From positions 124,001 through 188,000 of the forward strand of contig NZ_JAKGAS010000006.1 of assembly GCF_021532655.1 (NCBI RefSeq): a stretch of DNA of 64,000 bases, given 5' to 3'. A program made the translations under genes and the position numbers. Below are positions 1-10,272 of this stretch, piece after piece (position 1 is the stretch's first letter; every line of letters starts with the position of its first letter). This DNA comes from Paraglaciecola algarum (GTDB taxonomy: Bacteria; Pseudomonadota; Gammaproteobacteria; Enterobacterales; Alteromonadaceae). The notes below the pieces were generated by a model, which did not search any database, was not told the origin of the DNA, and worked only from the letters and a program-made list of their open reading frames with translations.

Positions 1-2
1 CG

Positions 3-788
3 TTTGCTTGTAATATTGAACAGTGGTTTCGACCTATGCCATTTTTAGACAGAATTAATGCAGCTAAAGCCTTAGGGTTTTCAGCAGTTGAAATCTGGAA
101 CCCCAATCAAGCCAAAAAAGGTAAAACCCCCGAATCTATCGCTAAAAGGGCAAAAGAGCAGGGGATCACTATTACTACCTATTCCCCCAGTGCGCCTAAT
201 TTTGCTGATCCTAAAAACGAACAAGCATTTATGCAGTGGTTAGATGGGGCGATTGCAGCAGGTAAAACCCTTAATATTCCTAATTTTAATTTAACCGGTC
301 ATAAGTTGATTGAAGGACTCAGCGAAGCCCAAATGTTGGAAAACTACACTCGGGTATTAAAAAAGGTGGCTCCGAGATTAGAAGCCGTAAACATGGTTGC
401 TACCATCGAACCCTATAACCCCTTTAATCATCCGGGCCATTTTATCTATGGTAATGAACCCGCCTTAAGTATCTGCCGTGAAGTGAATTCTCCCAGCGTA
501 AAAATCAATTGGGACTTTTTCCACATGCAACGTACCAATGGCAATTTGATCACTAATTTAGAAAATGGTTTTGACCAAGTGGCCTATATCCAATTTGCAG
601 ATTCTCCAAGTAGGAATCAACCGGGTACAGGAGAGGTGGCCTACGGCAAAGTGTTCACCCGTCTACGAGAGTTAGGTTATACCGGCTATATCGGCGCTGA
701 ATTTTTCCCAGAGAATAAAGATAGTTTACGAGCTGCATCTGATTTGGCTAGGTTAGCCAAAAGCATTAATTTGCAGCCTAGTTTTTAA
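3..788 (+). CDS. Hydroxypyruvate isomerase-like TIM-barrel protein, 5' end outside window
   Basis: Sugar-phosphate isomerase/epimerase of the hydroxypyruvate isomerase type (AP endonuclease 2-like TIM barrel), probably a cytoplasmic sugar isomerase. The frame is open from base 3 and already reads FACNIEQWFRP before the first internal ATG at 36. This matches the start of the family (FSANI-x-F-x-PFLxRxxAAKxxGFxxVE), so the gene begins just upstream of the window and 36 is not its start. Visible family features are GFSAVEIWNP, the metal-ligand-like Glu in ATIEPYNP, the INWDFFHMQ segment and GAEFFPE near the C-terminus. It lies 120 bp before the first GH106 gene on the same strand and may supply an intracellular step for sugars released by this locus. 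The true substrate (hydroxypyruvate, a ketose or another aldose) cannot be read from sequence. Confidence 0.8.
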   Translation, partial: FACNIEQWFRPMPFLDRINAAKALGFSAVEIWNPNQAKKGKTPESIAKRAKEQGITITTYSPSAPNFADPKNEQAFMQWLDGAIAAGKTLNIPNFNLTGHKLIEGLSEAQMLENYTRVLKKVAPRLEAVNMVATIEPYNPFNHPGHFIYGNEPALSICREVNSPSVKINWDFFHMQRTNGNLITNLENGFDQVAYIQFADSPSRNQPGTGEVAYGKVFTRLRELGYTGYIGAEFFPENKDSLRAASDLARLAKSINLQPSF

Positions 789-908
789 TCAAGTTAATGA
801 GCCTTGTTTGAAGCAACTGTGCAAATTAAATAATAAACCTTAAGTGTATTGAACTTTAAATTGGAAAATTGAAATCAAAGTATGAGTCAAAATTTTAACT
901 ATGGATCA

Positions 909-3900
909 ATGAAAACCATATGCTCGCTTGCACTTTTTAGTCTGCTAGCCTGTGGCCAAGTTAAGGAATCACAGCAAGCCAATAGTAAATTTAAGCCTGA
1001 ATTTAACCTAAATGCTTTAAAGCAGGGCTTTATCCAACCTGATAAAAAATACTATCCAGAGACTTGGTTTCATCTAAATGGAAAAAATATTAGTCAAGCT
1101 GGGCTAACGGCTGATTTAGAGGCCATTGCTCAATCAGGTATACAGGGTATTCAACTGTTTAACAAAAAAGGCCCCGCCTATCCTAATGTAGAACAAGTGG
1201 CTATTTTAACTCCAGAGTGGGAGCAAATGATTGCTCATGTAGCTGATGAAACACAACGTTTGGGTTTAAATTTAACTTTTCAAAATTGTCCTGGCTGGTC
1301 AATGGCCGGAGGCCCTTGGGTGCCGGTAGAAGAGTCACAGCGTGAGCTGGTTGAACATGTGTTTTATATGAAAGGTGGTCAACAAATACAGCAAAATCTG
1401 GCCATCAAATCAGATTATTTAAGCGCAGATCGTAACTATCAAGATGTTCAGACCCTAGCGTTTAGAACACCGCTTGATGAAGAAAAGGTGGGTTTAGTGC
1501 CGGTTAAATACCAAACCAATAATCCTATCGTACCTTGGGAAAATGTTTTTGAGCCGCAAAAACGAGTGGTATTTAACCCTAAGAAGATCCACCCGCAAGA
1601 GCCGTTTAAAACCTATCAACAGCAAAATATTAATTACGTTAATGGCGAGCCCACTTGGGTAGCGGTCACGTTTTCACAAGCTACCACACTGCGCAGTATA
1701 GAGTTACCACCCATACGTACTGTGTTAACTAACCGATTATTACCTAAAGTAGACATAGGGTTATTGGTCGAAGCTCAACAAGAAAATGGTCAGTGGCTTA
1801 AGGTTGCACAGTTACAAGTACCTACCAGTCATTGGTACGATAACGATTATCCTGTGACCTTGTCCGTACCTGAAACCAAAGCCAGCTCGTTCAAACTTAC
1901 CTTTACTCAAGACCCTTTGTTTTTGTCTTATTTAAGTTTTAATGGCCAAGTCAGGTTACACAATCACCAAGCAAAGGCCGCAAAAAGCTCCCGTGGCTTA
2001 CAAAACCATGTGCCCCAATTTGCCCCCAAATTAGGCCCCCAACAAAGCATTATTGAACCAACTGAGATCATCAATTTAACCGACAAAGTTGATGTACAAG
2101 GTAACTTAAATTGGCAGGCTCCAGCAGGAAACTGGACAGTGATCCGCTTTGGTCATGTGAATATGTTAAAAACCAACAAACCCGCAGAGCCAGAAGCCAC
2201 AGGCTGGGAAACCAGTAAACTCGATAAACAAGCGATAGAAAATCATTTACGCAATGGCATGATGGGCAACTTGATGCGCGCTGGTGGACCGTTAGATGGC
2301 CATGATGTACATGGTATCTTGATTGATAGTTGGGAAAGTGGCGTACCTACTTGGACTATGAATAGTGACCAACTTCCAGTGGAGTTCAAAAAGCGTAGAG
2401 GGTACGACCTGCTGCCCTATATGCCAGCGACTTTAGGTTATATCGTGGGTTCGGTTGATGAAAGTAACAAGTTTTTACGAGACCTTCGTCAAACCATGGA
2501 TGATTTGTATCTTGAAAACTTCTTTGCTCACTTTAGAACGGTATCCCATGACATGGGGGCTAAGGTATACACCGAAGGAGCAACGGGCGAAACCTTGCCA
2601 GGTGATCCTCTACGTTATTATGGGGTGAGTGATTACCCCATGACTGAATTTTGGTATCCGAAAGCCCCGTCGAACAAAAAAGAAGCTAAACCTATTTATG
2701 CCGCAGCATCAGCTTATCATTTATATGACAAACCCTTTTTGGCTGCAGAAGCCGCCACACAATTAAGCGTTAAATGGAACGAGTCACCACAAGATTTAAA
2801 GTATTTAATTAATGAAAATTTTGCCAAAGGCATTAATCATTTGGTGTTTCATACCTTTTCTCATACCCCGCAAACTGATGTGGTACCGGGCTCAAGCTTT
2901 GGCGGCAGTATTGGATTTCCATTACTCCGTACACAAACTTGGTGGCGACATACCCCCACCTGGATCACGTCTTTAGCTCGTAGCCAATATATGTTGCAAC
3001 AAGGGGAATTTGTGGCAGATGTACTCTGGTATTTGGGTGATGAATTAGATCGTCACCCGTTTGATACCCATCCATTTCCACAAGGTCATAAATTCGATTA
3101 TTTGAATCACGAGTTATTACAACAAAAAGTCAAAGTGACTGAAGGCCAATTACATGTAGAAGGGGCAGGGCAATACAAAGTCATTATGTTGCGTGACTCC
3201 CAACGTATGTTGTTATCCACCGCTCAAAAATTAAAAAGCTTAGTAGAACAAGGCGCAGTCATTTTAGGCAATAAACCGCAAGCGTCCCCCAGTTTAATGG
3301 ACAACTCAGCCGAGGTGGCCGAGTTACTCAGTATCGCTGACGAATTATGGGGCGAGAGCGAAAGTGGTGTTAAACACACAGGCAAAGGAAAAGTCTATTG
3401 GGGCCAAAGCCTACAACAAGTATTGGATGCCGAATCTATTCAAGCTGACGTGTCTTTTGCCAAAGAGCTGGATATACGTTGGTTACATCGCCGTACCGCC
3501 ACGGCTGATATTTATTATGTGACTAACCAGCATGACAAAGCGATAGATGCCTCGATTCGATTTAGATCCACAAGCGGCCAACCAGAAATTTGGAATCTAG
3601 ACACAGGTACTAGTCACCCAGCGCCGCTATGGAAAAAATCAAGAGAGCAAGAAACCCATGACAACACAAATGTGGTATTGAGTTTAGAGCCTTACGGCAG
3701 TCAATTTATAGTTTTTAATAAAGTTAATAAAACCAATACAGAAACCGCTAATGGATATCAAAAGTTAACCCATAACAGCGAGGTGTTGTTAGATACCGAA
3801 CAAAATTGGTACAGAGTTTATGACGATGGAAGCCGTCCTGTTTCTTTTGTGAATGGACAACTGCTGGCAAATAAAAGTGGGGATTATCAATGGCATGCAG

Positions 3901-4421
3901 TTAACCAAAGCCTTAAAACTCAAACTGTGGAATTAGCCACAACAGCCGTCACATCCCCATGGCAATTGGAATTTGAAGCAGGGTGGGACACCCCAACAAA
4001 ATTGACCTTAAACCAGCTACAGCCATTGAATGAACATGCCAATCCTGCGGTTCAACATTATTCAGGAACGGTGACCTATGCAACGTCATTTACGCTTGAG
4101 AAAAATGCATCTCTCACTAAATTGGATTTAGGTCAAGTATCAGATATTGCCGAAGTTTGGATGAACGGAAAACGAGTCGATACTCGCTGGGCGGCGCCAT
4201 ACACCTTTGATATCTCAGAGCATGCAGTTGCCGGTAACAATCAACTTAAAGTGGTGGTGACTAACACTTGGCGTAATCAGCTGATTTATGACGCGCAACG
4301 GCCAGTAGATAAAAAGAAAACCTGGACTACCAATCCACCTAAACCCCATGAAACTAAGCTCGAACAATCTGGATTAGTGGGACCGGTTGTAGTGATAACT
4401 AACAAAATGTCGCAACCGTAA
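909..4421 (+). CDS. GH106 alpha-L-rhamnosidase, lipoprotein (copy 1)
   Basis: Predicted exo-alpha-L-rhamnosidase of family GH106, about 1170 residues, the usual length. I chose the ATG at 909 over the one at 882 because it gives a clean lipoprotein signal, MKTICSLALFSLLAC, with Cys as lipidation site. The enzyme is thus probably anchored in the outer membrane or periplasm. The N-terminal catalytic part carries the WFHLNGK...GLTADLEAI and NCPGWSMAGGPWV segments typical of GH106. A candidate catalytic or calcium-site acid is Glu476 in IDSWESG, aligned by eye with the same motif in the two other GH106 copies here. The C-terminus is a jelly-roll module (LDLGQVSDIAEVWMNG) ending in VTNTWRNQLIYD. 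It is the first of a closely spaced plus-strand series, 45 bp before the second GH106. The copies are clearly diverged, suggesting different linkages rather than recent duplication. Family assignment is firm; the exact linkage is unknown. Confidence 0.9.
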   Translation: MKTICSLALFSLLACGQVKESQQANSKFKPEFNLNALKQGFIQPDKKYYPETWFHLNGKNISQAGLTADLEAIAQSGIQGIQLFNKKGPAYPNVEQVAILTPEWEQMIAHVADETQRLGLNLTFQNCPGWSMAGGPWVPVEESQRELVEHVFYMKGGQQIQQNLAIKSDYLSADRNYQDVQTLAFRTPLDEEKVGLVPVKYQTNNPIVPWENVFEPQKRVVFNPKKIHPQEPFKTYQQQNINYVNGEPTWVAVTFSQATTLRSIELPPIRTVLTNRLLPKVDIGLLVEAQQENGQWLKVAQLQVPTSHWYDNDYPVTLSVPETKASSFKLTFTQDPLFLSYLSFNGQVRLHNHQAKAAKSSRGLQNHVPQFAPKLGPQQSIIEPTEIINLTDKVDVQGNLNWQAPAGNWTVIRFGHVNMLKTNKPAEPEATGWETSKLDKQAIENHLRNGMMGNLMRAGGPLDGHDVHGILIDSWESGVPTWTMNSDQLPVEFKKRRGYDLLPYMPATLGYIVGSVDESNKFLRDLRQTMDDLYLENFFAHFRTVSHDMGAKVYTEGATGETLPGDPLRYYGVSDYPMTEFWYPKAPSNKKEAKPIYAAASAYHLYDKPFLAAEAATQLSVKWNESPQDLKYLINENFAKGINHLVFHTFSHTPQTDVVPGSSFGGSIGFPLLRTQTWWRHTPTWITSLARSQYMLQQGEFVADVLWYLGDELDRHPFDTHPFPQGHKFDYLNHELLQQKVKVTEGQLHVEGAGQYKVIMLRDSQRMLLSTAQKLKSLVEQGAVILGNKPQASPSLMDNSAEVAELLSIADELWGESESGVKHTGKGKVYWGQSLQQVLDAESIQADVSFAKELDIRWLHRRTATADIYYVTNQHDKAIDASIRFRSTSGQPEIWNLDTGTSHPAPLWKKSREQETHDNTNVVLSLEPYGSQFIVFNKVNKTNTETANGYQKLTHNSEVLLDTEQNWYRVYDDGSRPVSFVNGQLLANKSGDYQWHAVNQSLKTQTVELATTAVTSPWQLEFEAGWDTPTKLTLNQLQPLNEHANPAVQHYSGTVTYATSFTLEKNASLTKLDLGQVSDIAEVWMNGKRVDTRWAAPYTFDISEHAVAGNNQLKVVVTNTWRNQLIYDAQRPVDKKKTWTTNPPKPHETKLEQSGLVGPVVVITNKMSQP

Positions 4422-4466
4422 GTATTTATCGGTGCATGAAGTGATTTAAAGGAATGGATAATAAAA

Positions 4467-7400
4467 ATGAAGAATCCTAAATTAAGCTGGTCGGCCTCTT
4501 TAGTAGGCTTAACCTTATTAGCCGCTTGTGGCAATGAGCCTCTGGGGGAGCCTGCGCCTATAACCGCACCTATTGCTGAACAAGCTCCGTCTCACAAAAT
4601 TAGTCACTATGCTCCTGTTGACTATGCAACTTTAAAGGCCGAACTCCAAAATCCGCCCCATAGTTCCAAACCCTTAACTTGGTTACATGCCATGAGTGGC
4701 AATATGTCGGCGGCGGGTATCACTAAAGATTTAGAAGCGATTAGTGATGCAGGTATTGGTGGCACCTTGTTATTTAATGTGACCCAAGGTGTACCCTTAG
4801 GCAATGTTAAATTTAATTCAACTGAACATATTGATTTAATTGGCCATTTAGCCAAAGAATCACAACGTTTAGGGTTAAGTTTTGGTATGCACAATTGTGA
4901 TGGCTGGACATCAAGTGGTGGCCCTTGGATAACACCAGAACATTCAATGAAACACTTAACTTTTAATGAAACAGTGGTGCAAGGTGGCGAGATAAACTTG
5001 CAATTAGCTCAGCCTTTTTCACGTTTTGATTATTATCAAGATGTAGCTGTGATTGCCTATCCGTCATTAGCCACTGAATTGATTGATGCCAGTATAAAAC
5101 CAGTGGTGACGGCCTCTGATCCTAATTTTGATTTAAAGATTGCCCGCAACAGTAATTTAGAAGATTACAGTGCGTTAACCGCAACACAGAACAAGCAAGC
5201 CTGGTTGCAGTTTTCCTATTCGCAGCCCTATACTTTGCGTTTAGTTGATATGTTGATCCATGAAGGCCGTGGTCTAGAATTTAGCTTACATACTTCCAAT
5301 GACGGTCAAAACTTTACAGAGCAACAAGCATTAACTTTGCGCCGCCCAGGCAAAACTACTTACGCATTAGATGAAGCGTTTGATGGCATAACAGCTAAAC
5401 ACTTTCGACTAGTCACAAACAAAACCGTGCACGTGAAAGAAGTAAACTTATCGTCAACCCCAACTATGCACAATTACCTTGGCCGCACATCAGCTAGTCG
5501 TTCAGATTTTCAAGAGTTAGGTGAGATTGGCAGAGTCGATAAAGCACTCATTATTAACCCAGCACAGATACGCAATCTCACTGACCAGCTCAAGCCAGAC
5601 GGCACGTTAAACACGCAGTTACCAGCGGGAAATTGGACCATTATGCGTTTTGGTTTTACCAGTACTGGTGCGGTGAATATTCCTGCATCACGTGAAGGTA
5701 CGGGTTTAGAAGTGGATAAATTTAGTAAGGCTTCATTTAAAACTCATTATGATGCTTACGTCACAAACGTAATTAACAAAGTGAAAGAAGTGGCACCTAA
5801 CGCTTTGCATACCCTTGAAATCGACAGTTATGAAGTAGGCGCACAAAACTGGACCCAAGGTTACGAGCAACACTTTAAAGAAAGGTTTGGGTATGATTTG
5901 GTGCCATTCTTACCACTATTTGCAGGTAAGTTCGTCGATTCTGCAGATATATCAGAAAAAGTCTTATGGGATACCCGAGATTTAAACAATCAACTTATAA
6001 CCGAAAATTACTACGGTTACTTTACAGAATTGGCCAACCAAGATGGTATACAAACTTACTTGGAACCCTATGGTTCAGGCCCATTTAACGAGTTAGATGT
6101 AGCTAGCAAGGCTGACTTACCTATGGGTGAGTTTTGGCTTAAGCGCGAAAACTTTAGAATTTCAGCCTCCAGTTCAACTGCTAATATATATAATAAACCC
6201 ATTGTTGCAGCCGAAGCCTTTACTCAATTTCCAGAGAATAACTGGTTGTTTCATCCTGCGATTGGCAAAGCCGATGGCGATAAAAGCTGGGCCCTTGGGG
6301 TCAACCAACACGTATTTCATCGTTTTGCTCATCAAGCTAATACCCATGTGATGCCGGGTATGACTATGAATCGTTGGGGGGCGCACTTAGATCGCACTCA
6401 GCCTTGGTGGGATAGTGCCGGAAAAGCTTGGTTTAAATACATAGCTCGAGGCCAGCATTTGTTACGCCAAGGTCATGAAGTAGCTGATGTCTTGTGGTAT
6501 TTAGGCGATGCCACGCCTACTGTGTGTCCAGAGCAAGATGCTTTAGCGTCTGTGATGCCAACCCATATCAATTACGATTGTTTGAACACTGAGGTATTGC
6601 AGCAATTAACTGTAAATAACGGCTTAATCACTTTGCCCCATGGCAGTGAATACAAAATATTAGTCTTAGACAATCACCATATCTTAAACTTTTCTACGGT
6701 AGAAAAGCTCTATCAATTAGCCAAACAAGGGGCAGTGATCATTGGTGACCCAATTCAAAAATTAGCAGGTCGAAACGTTACCCCCCAGCAGCAAAGTCAA
6801 TTTGACGCTATGGTCAAAGAAATATGGTCCCGTCCAACTACCTACGATATAGCCATAGATTTAAAAACCAGTCATGGCCATAGCGGTGAAAAGCATTGGT
6901 TAAACCAGACTCCTAATCAACAAGTAGATTGGGCGCAGATATTTGCAAAACATGATTGGAATTTTGATCTTGTTTTAAAAGACGCTAGGCCGTTTTATTT
7001 TACCCATCGTAAAACTCCGCAGCAGGATATTTACTTTGTGTATAACGACAGTCCGGAGCGAAAATTGTTTGACGCGACTTTTAATGTTGCAGGCAAAATT
7101 CCTGAATTATGGGATGCACAAACAGGTGCCGTTAAAAAGTTAGGTGCTTTTGCATCATATACATCAGAAGGGAAAACTCATGTGCCATTTCGTTTAGATG
7201 CTGGCGAGTCGGTGTTTGTGGTGTTTAGTCAGTCAGCAACTTCAGTTGAACCTGCACCTCCGTCACTGGTTATCAATCAAGACATAGAAGTATTACTAAA
7301 TGAGAAAAATCAACTACAAACTTTAACTGCACCCGTTAAAAGTCTTGCCATTGATGGATCATGGTCGGTGAGTTTTGAAGGGTTTTATGGCCTAGAACAA

Positions 7401-7922
7401 ACTTTTGACTTTGAGCAACTTATTGACTGGAACCAACACCCAGAGCAGTCTATTCGTGATTACTCAGGCATCGCCACCTATCGAAAAACCATTGTTTTAC
7501 CAGAGTCGTACCTAGTCGACAATGTGCAGCTAAATCTAGATTTAGGCCAAGTCGATGTGGCAGCACTTGTGACTTTAAATGGAAACTTGGTGGGCACCGC
7601 TTGGAAAGCTCCTTACACTTTAGATATCAGCCAATACGCCAAAGCGGGTGAAAACAAACTAGAAATCAAAGTGGCTAATTTATGGGTAAACCGTTTGTTA
7701 GCTGATAGAAAGTTACCAGATACCTCAGGCTTTGAAATCGCCAGATGGCAAGATCCTGTGGTTAAAATGCCGAAATGGTATACCGATAATAAGCCACAGC
7801 CAGAAACACAAAGACTAACCTTTAGTACTCAACGCTTTATGCAAGATGATGAACCTAGAGTATCGTCTGGCTTGATTGGGCCGGTTCAAATAACCATTAA
7901 AGAAGGTCGTTATTTTGAATGA
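4467..7922 (+). CDS. GH106 alpha-L-rhamnosidase, lipoprotein (copy 2)
   Basis: Second GH106 alpha-L-rhamnosidase, 1151 residues, with a lipoprotein signal ending LTLLAACG. Family segments in order are TWLHAMSGNMSAAGITKDLE, MHNCDGWTSSGGPW, the acidic motif EIDSYEVGAQNW (Glu456), MPMGEFW-like and HRFAHQ segments, and a C-terminal jelly-roll module (LDLGQVDVAALVTLNG, VANLWVNRLL). It is closer to the copy at 36532 (shared EIDSYEVG-x-QNWT-x-G and HNxDGWTSSGGPW) than to copy 1. Its stop overlaps the downstream TTG start by 8 bp, so translation of the next gene is probably coupled to it. The start has a plausible Shine-Dalgarno (AAGGA near 4450). Action is presumably removal of terminal rhamnose from oligosaccharides in the periplasm or at the cell surface. 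Confidence 0.9.
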   Translation: MKNPKLSWSASLVGLTLLAACGNEPLGEPAPITAPIAEQAPSHKISHYAPVDYATLKAELQNPPHSSKPLTWLHAMSGNMSAAGITKDLEAISDAGIGGTLLFNVTQGVPLGNVKFNSTEHIDLIGHLAKESQRLGLSFGMHNCDGWTSSGGPWITPEHSMKHLTFNETVVQGGEINLQLAQPFSRFDYYQDVAVIAYPSLATELIDASIKPVVTASDPNFDLKIARNSNLEDYSALTATQNKQAWLQFSYSQPYTLRLVDMLIHEGRGLEFSLHTSNDGQNFTEQQALTLRRPGKTTYALDEAFDGITAKHFRLVTNKTVHVKEVNLSSTPTMHNYLGRTSASRSDFQELGEIGRVDKALIINPAQIRNLTDQLKPDGTLNTQLPAGNWTIMRFGFTSTGAVNIPASREGTGLEVDKFSKASFKTHYDAYVTNVINKVKEVAPNALHTLEIDSYEVGAQNWTQGYEQHFKERFGYDLVPFLPLFAGKFVDSADISEKVLWDTRDLNNQLITENYYGYFTELANQDGIQTYLEPYGSGPFNELDVASKADLPMGEFWLKRENFRISASSSTANIYNKPIVAAEAFTQFPENNWLFHPAIGKADGDKSWALGVNQHVFHRFAHQANTHVMPGMTMNRWGAHLDRTQPWWDSAGKAWFKYIARGQHLLRQGHEVADVLWYLGDATPTVCPEQDALASVMPTHINYDCLNTEVLQQLTVNNGLITLPHGSEYKILVLDNHHILNFSTVEKLYQLAKQGAVIIGDPIQKLAGRNVTPQQQSQFDAMVKEIWSRPTTYDIAIDLKTSHGHSGEKHWLNQTPNQQVDWAQIFAKHDWNFDLVLKDARPFYFTHRKTPQQDIYFVYNDSPERKLFDATFNVAGKIPELWDAQTGAVKKLGAFASYTSEGKTHVPFRLDAGESVFVVFSQSATSVEPAPPSLVINQDIEVLLNEKNQLQTLTAPVKSLAIDGSWSVSFEGFYGLEQTFDFEQLIDWNQHPEQSIRDYSGIATYRKTIVLPESYLVDNVQLNLDLGQVDVAALVTLNGNLVGTAWKAPYTLDISQYAKAGENKLEIKVANLWVNRLLADRKLPDTSGFEIARWQDPVVKMPKWYTDNKPQPETQRLTFSTQRFMQDDEPRVSSGLIGPVQITIKEGRYFE

Positions 7923-8763
7923 TTTCAATCAGAACAACTGCAAGACTAAGCCATTCTTAAAGTACATTTTTGGGGTGGTGTTAGTTAGCTTTGCGTTAAT
8001 GAGTTGTTCTGGATTGAGTCAGGATCAAGTTGAGGCTAAATCTGGATCTAAACCTAGTAAAGATGGCTGGAAACTTAAGTTTTCGAATGACCCCAATACA
8101 CCTTGGCAGAATAATTGGTTCTTAGATGGGCGTATCGGCAAAGTCACCAATACTAGTAAAGGCTTAAAAATAGAAGCTGGGCCCGAAGCTAAGAACGATG
8201 CTCATCATCTAGTGTTATGGACCAAACAAGAGTTCGCTGGTGATATTAAAATTGAATATGACTTCACTAAAATTGATGATGAACACAAGATGGTTAACAT
8301 TTTGTATATCCAAGCGACGGGTATTGGTGATGCTAACCAAGATATTTTGAGCTGGGCTGAAGAACGTCAAATTCCTTCCATGAGGTCATACTTTAATCGT
8401 ATGAAGCTACTGCATATAAGTTACGCCGCTTATGGTCAGACAAATGAAAACCCAAATGAAGATTATGTAAGAGCCAGAGCTTATCCAGTGCACTCTGAAC
8501 TCGGATTTAAGGGTATGGAAGTGCCACCGAGTTATTACAATACAGGTTTGTTTAAGAAGGACGTGGTGTACAAAATTGAGGTTGAAAAAACGCTAGATTT
8601 ATTAAGCTTTTCAGTGCGTCCCAAAGACCAAGATAGATCAAAAACTAAGGTTTTCACTTGGGCCATACCTAAGCGTGGTCAAGTGGATTTTGGCCGAGTC
8701 GGTTTACGTCACATGTATACCAGACAAGCCATTTATAACAATTTTAAGGTGTATACCCGATAG
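7915..8763 (+). CDS. DUF1961 (YesU-like) lipoprotein
   Basis: Resembles the DUF1961/YesU family, a beta-sandwich (concanavalin-like) fold found in rhamnogalacturonan and other rhamnose-containing glycan loci; no biochemical activity is established to my knowledge. The start is TTG at 7915, preceded by GAAGG at about 7902, and overlaps the end of the GH106 gene by 8 bp. A nearby ATG at 7919 is in another frame. The N-terminus has a hydrophobic stretch ending FALMSC, a credible lipobox. Family-like segments are DDEHKMVNILYIQATG, MRSYFNRMKLLHISYAAYG and the C-terminal RVGLRHMYTRQAIYNNF. Context suggests a glycan-binding or lyase-accessory function with the rhamnosidases. Family call is moderate, function unknown. 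Confidence 0.7.
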   Translation: MNDFNQNNCKTKPFLKYIFGVVLVSFALMSCSGLSQDQVEAKSGSKPSKDGWKLKFSNDPNTPWQNNWFLDGRIGKVTNTSKGLKIEAGPEAKNDAHHLVLWTKQEFAGDIKIEYDFTKIDDEHKMVNILYIQATGIGDANQDILSWAEERQIPSMRSYFNRMKLLHISYAAYGQTNENPNEDYVRARAYPVHSELGFKGMEVPPSYYNTGLFKKDVVYKIEVEKTLDLLSFSVRPKDQDRSKTKVFTWAIPKRGQVDFGRVGLRHMYTRQAIYNNFKVYTR

Positions 8764-8805
8764 GGTTTTAACAAGAAATTTAATGATAAGTACATATAGG
8801 AAATA

Positions 8806-10272
8806 ATGATGAGATTTTTAAACCTTTTTAAGGCTACATGTCTTGCAGTGAGTTTAGCTAACATCAATCACTGCATGGCGGAAAGTTCACCGACAAGCGC
8901 AGTGGATTATTTTGCTGAAAATGGTTACGGAGAAGGGGTGGCTGTGGTGCAACATCCGGCTGGTGAATACCGAAACGGCGTTACTTACGTTGCTTACCAA
9001 GGCACAAAAGAAGATCCCCATGTGGCAGCTTATGATCACAACAAAAAACAATGGTTTGGTCCGTTTAAAGCGGGCATTAGTATTTTAGGTAAAGATCCCA
9101 CTAAAAAGATTGATAGTCACGGTAAACCAACTCTACTGATTGATGATGCCGGTTATATCCATATATTTTATGGCGGACATGGTGGGGTTAAAGCACTACA
9201 TGGTGAAAATAAATTTGGTGCAGGTGACCATTCAGGGGAAAACAAACATGCGGTATCTAAAAAGCCTTACGACATTAGCGAATGGCAAGATTTAGATAAC
9301 ATTGCCCCTTTTGGCACCTATAACCAAGCCATTAAAATGGACAACGGTGACATTTATTTATTCTATCGTCATGGTGCGCATCGAGCCGATTGGGTATATC
9401 AAAAATCTACCGATAATGGCCGCACTTTCGCATCGCCTGTGGCATTTCTGAAACACCAAAGACGAGAAGATAATATAGGTACAGACAGTTGGTATGCCTA
9501 TGTGTCTAAAGGGTTGAATAACGAGATAGTGGTGGGTTTTGATTATCATTATTGTTGGGACAGAGATGCACCTAGGAATAATAGAGGAGGGCACTCAACA
9601 GAGCGTAAAAATCTGTATTTTATGACCTTTAATACCCAAACGGGTGTTTGGCAAAATGTTAAGGATGAAAAACTAACTGTTCCATTAACTAAAGGCGTGG
9701 CTGACCAAAAAACGCTTGCTGTAGACACAGGTGATATGTGGACATTTAACGGCACCACAAAAATTGATGTCCAAGGTAACCCGCATATTTCAGCTTATGT
9801 GGGTAAAGACATTGGCTGGCAAATAGGTGGGCCTAAACACGCGCGTTATTTTAGGTGGACAGGCAAAGAATGGGCAGGCAGTTTTTCAAGTGGATTACCC
9901 ATTGGCCGAGGAGACTTTGAAAGCTCGAATAATAACGTTCGATTTTTATTAAGTGGCATCGACCCCAAAACCGATAAAACCATAGTACGCTGGTGGGAAA
10001 GTAACGATGGCGGTAATAGTTTTACAGCTGGTGAAGAGTTACTTAAATTTAAAGATGACTTAGTGATCATCCCAGATGAAACAAGTGGTAAGCGGCCTAA
10101 ATCATTAAGTAATTTAGACAGCCCAGGATCCGCGGCTAGCTCATTTATCCGTAATGCCCACCCTGATGCCCGAATAATTATTGCTGAAAAACCCGAGGGA
10201 ACCGATTTTAGGCGCATGTACTTAGTAGGCGACAATGGCCCTATCAAGCGGGCTTCATTAAGTAAAAATTAA
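8806..10272 (+). CDS. BNR_4 beta-propeller protein, candidate ulvan lyase (PL24/PL25-type)
   Basis: Secreted BNR_4-type protein of 488 residues, with signal peptide MMRFLNLFKATCLAVSLANINHCMA. BNR_4 proteins are predicted seven-bladed beta-propellers, and ulvan lyases of families PL24 and PL25 have this fold and roughly this length. Visible family blocks are VDYFAENGYGEGVAVVQHP, KIDSHGKPTLLIDDAGYIH followed by FYGGHGG, NGDIYLFYRHGAH, and the C-terminal AEKPEGTDFRRMYLVGDNGP. The conserved His and Arg/Tyr residues in these blocks are candidates for lyase chemistry; this is inferred from family behaviour. The same N- and C-terminal blocks occur as decayed fragments near 40000 and 29200 in this window, so the family has been duplicated here. 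The stop overlaps the next start by one base (TAATG). Substrate assignment to ulvan is inference from neighbours. Confidence 0.72.
   Translation: MMRFLNLFKATCLAVSLANINHCMAESSPTSAVDYFAENGYGEGVAVVQHPAGEYRNGVTYVAYQGTKEDPHVAAYDHNKKQWFGPFKAGISILGKDPTKKIDSHGKPTLLIDDAGYIHIFYGGHGGVKALHGENKFGAGDHSGENKHAVSKKPYDISEWQDLDNIAPFGTYNQAIKMDNGDIYLFYRHGAHRADWVYQKSTDNGRTFASPVAFLKHQRREDNIGTDSWYAYVSKGLNNEIVVGFDYHYCWDRDAPRNNRGGHSTERKNLYFMTFNTQTGVWQNVKDEKLTVPLTKGVADQKTLAVDTGDMWTFNGTTKIDVQGNPHISAYVGKDIGWQIGGPKHARYFRWTGKEWAGSFSSGLPIGRGDFESSNNNVRFLLSGIDPKTDKTIVRWWESNDGGNSFTAGEELLKFKDDLVIIPDETSGKRPKSLSNLDSPGSAASSFIRNAHPDARIIIAEKPEGTDFRRMYLVGDNGPIKRASLSKN

Noticed and set aside
882..908. ATG at 882 as start of GH106 copy 1
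   Set aside because: It would place nine polar residues before the lipoprotein signal; the ATG at 909 gives a canonical signal with lipobox.
9846..10247. Minus-strand 133-codon frame inside the BNR_4 gene
   Set aside because: Shadow of a strongly coding plus-strand gene; no recognisable domain or ribosome site.
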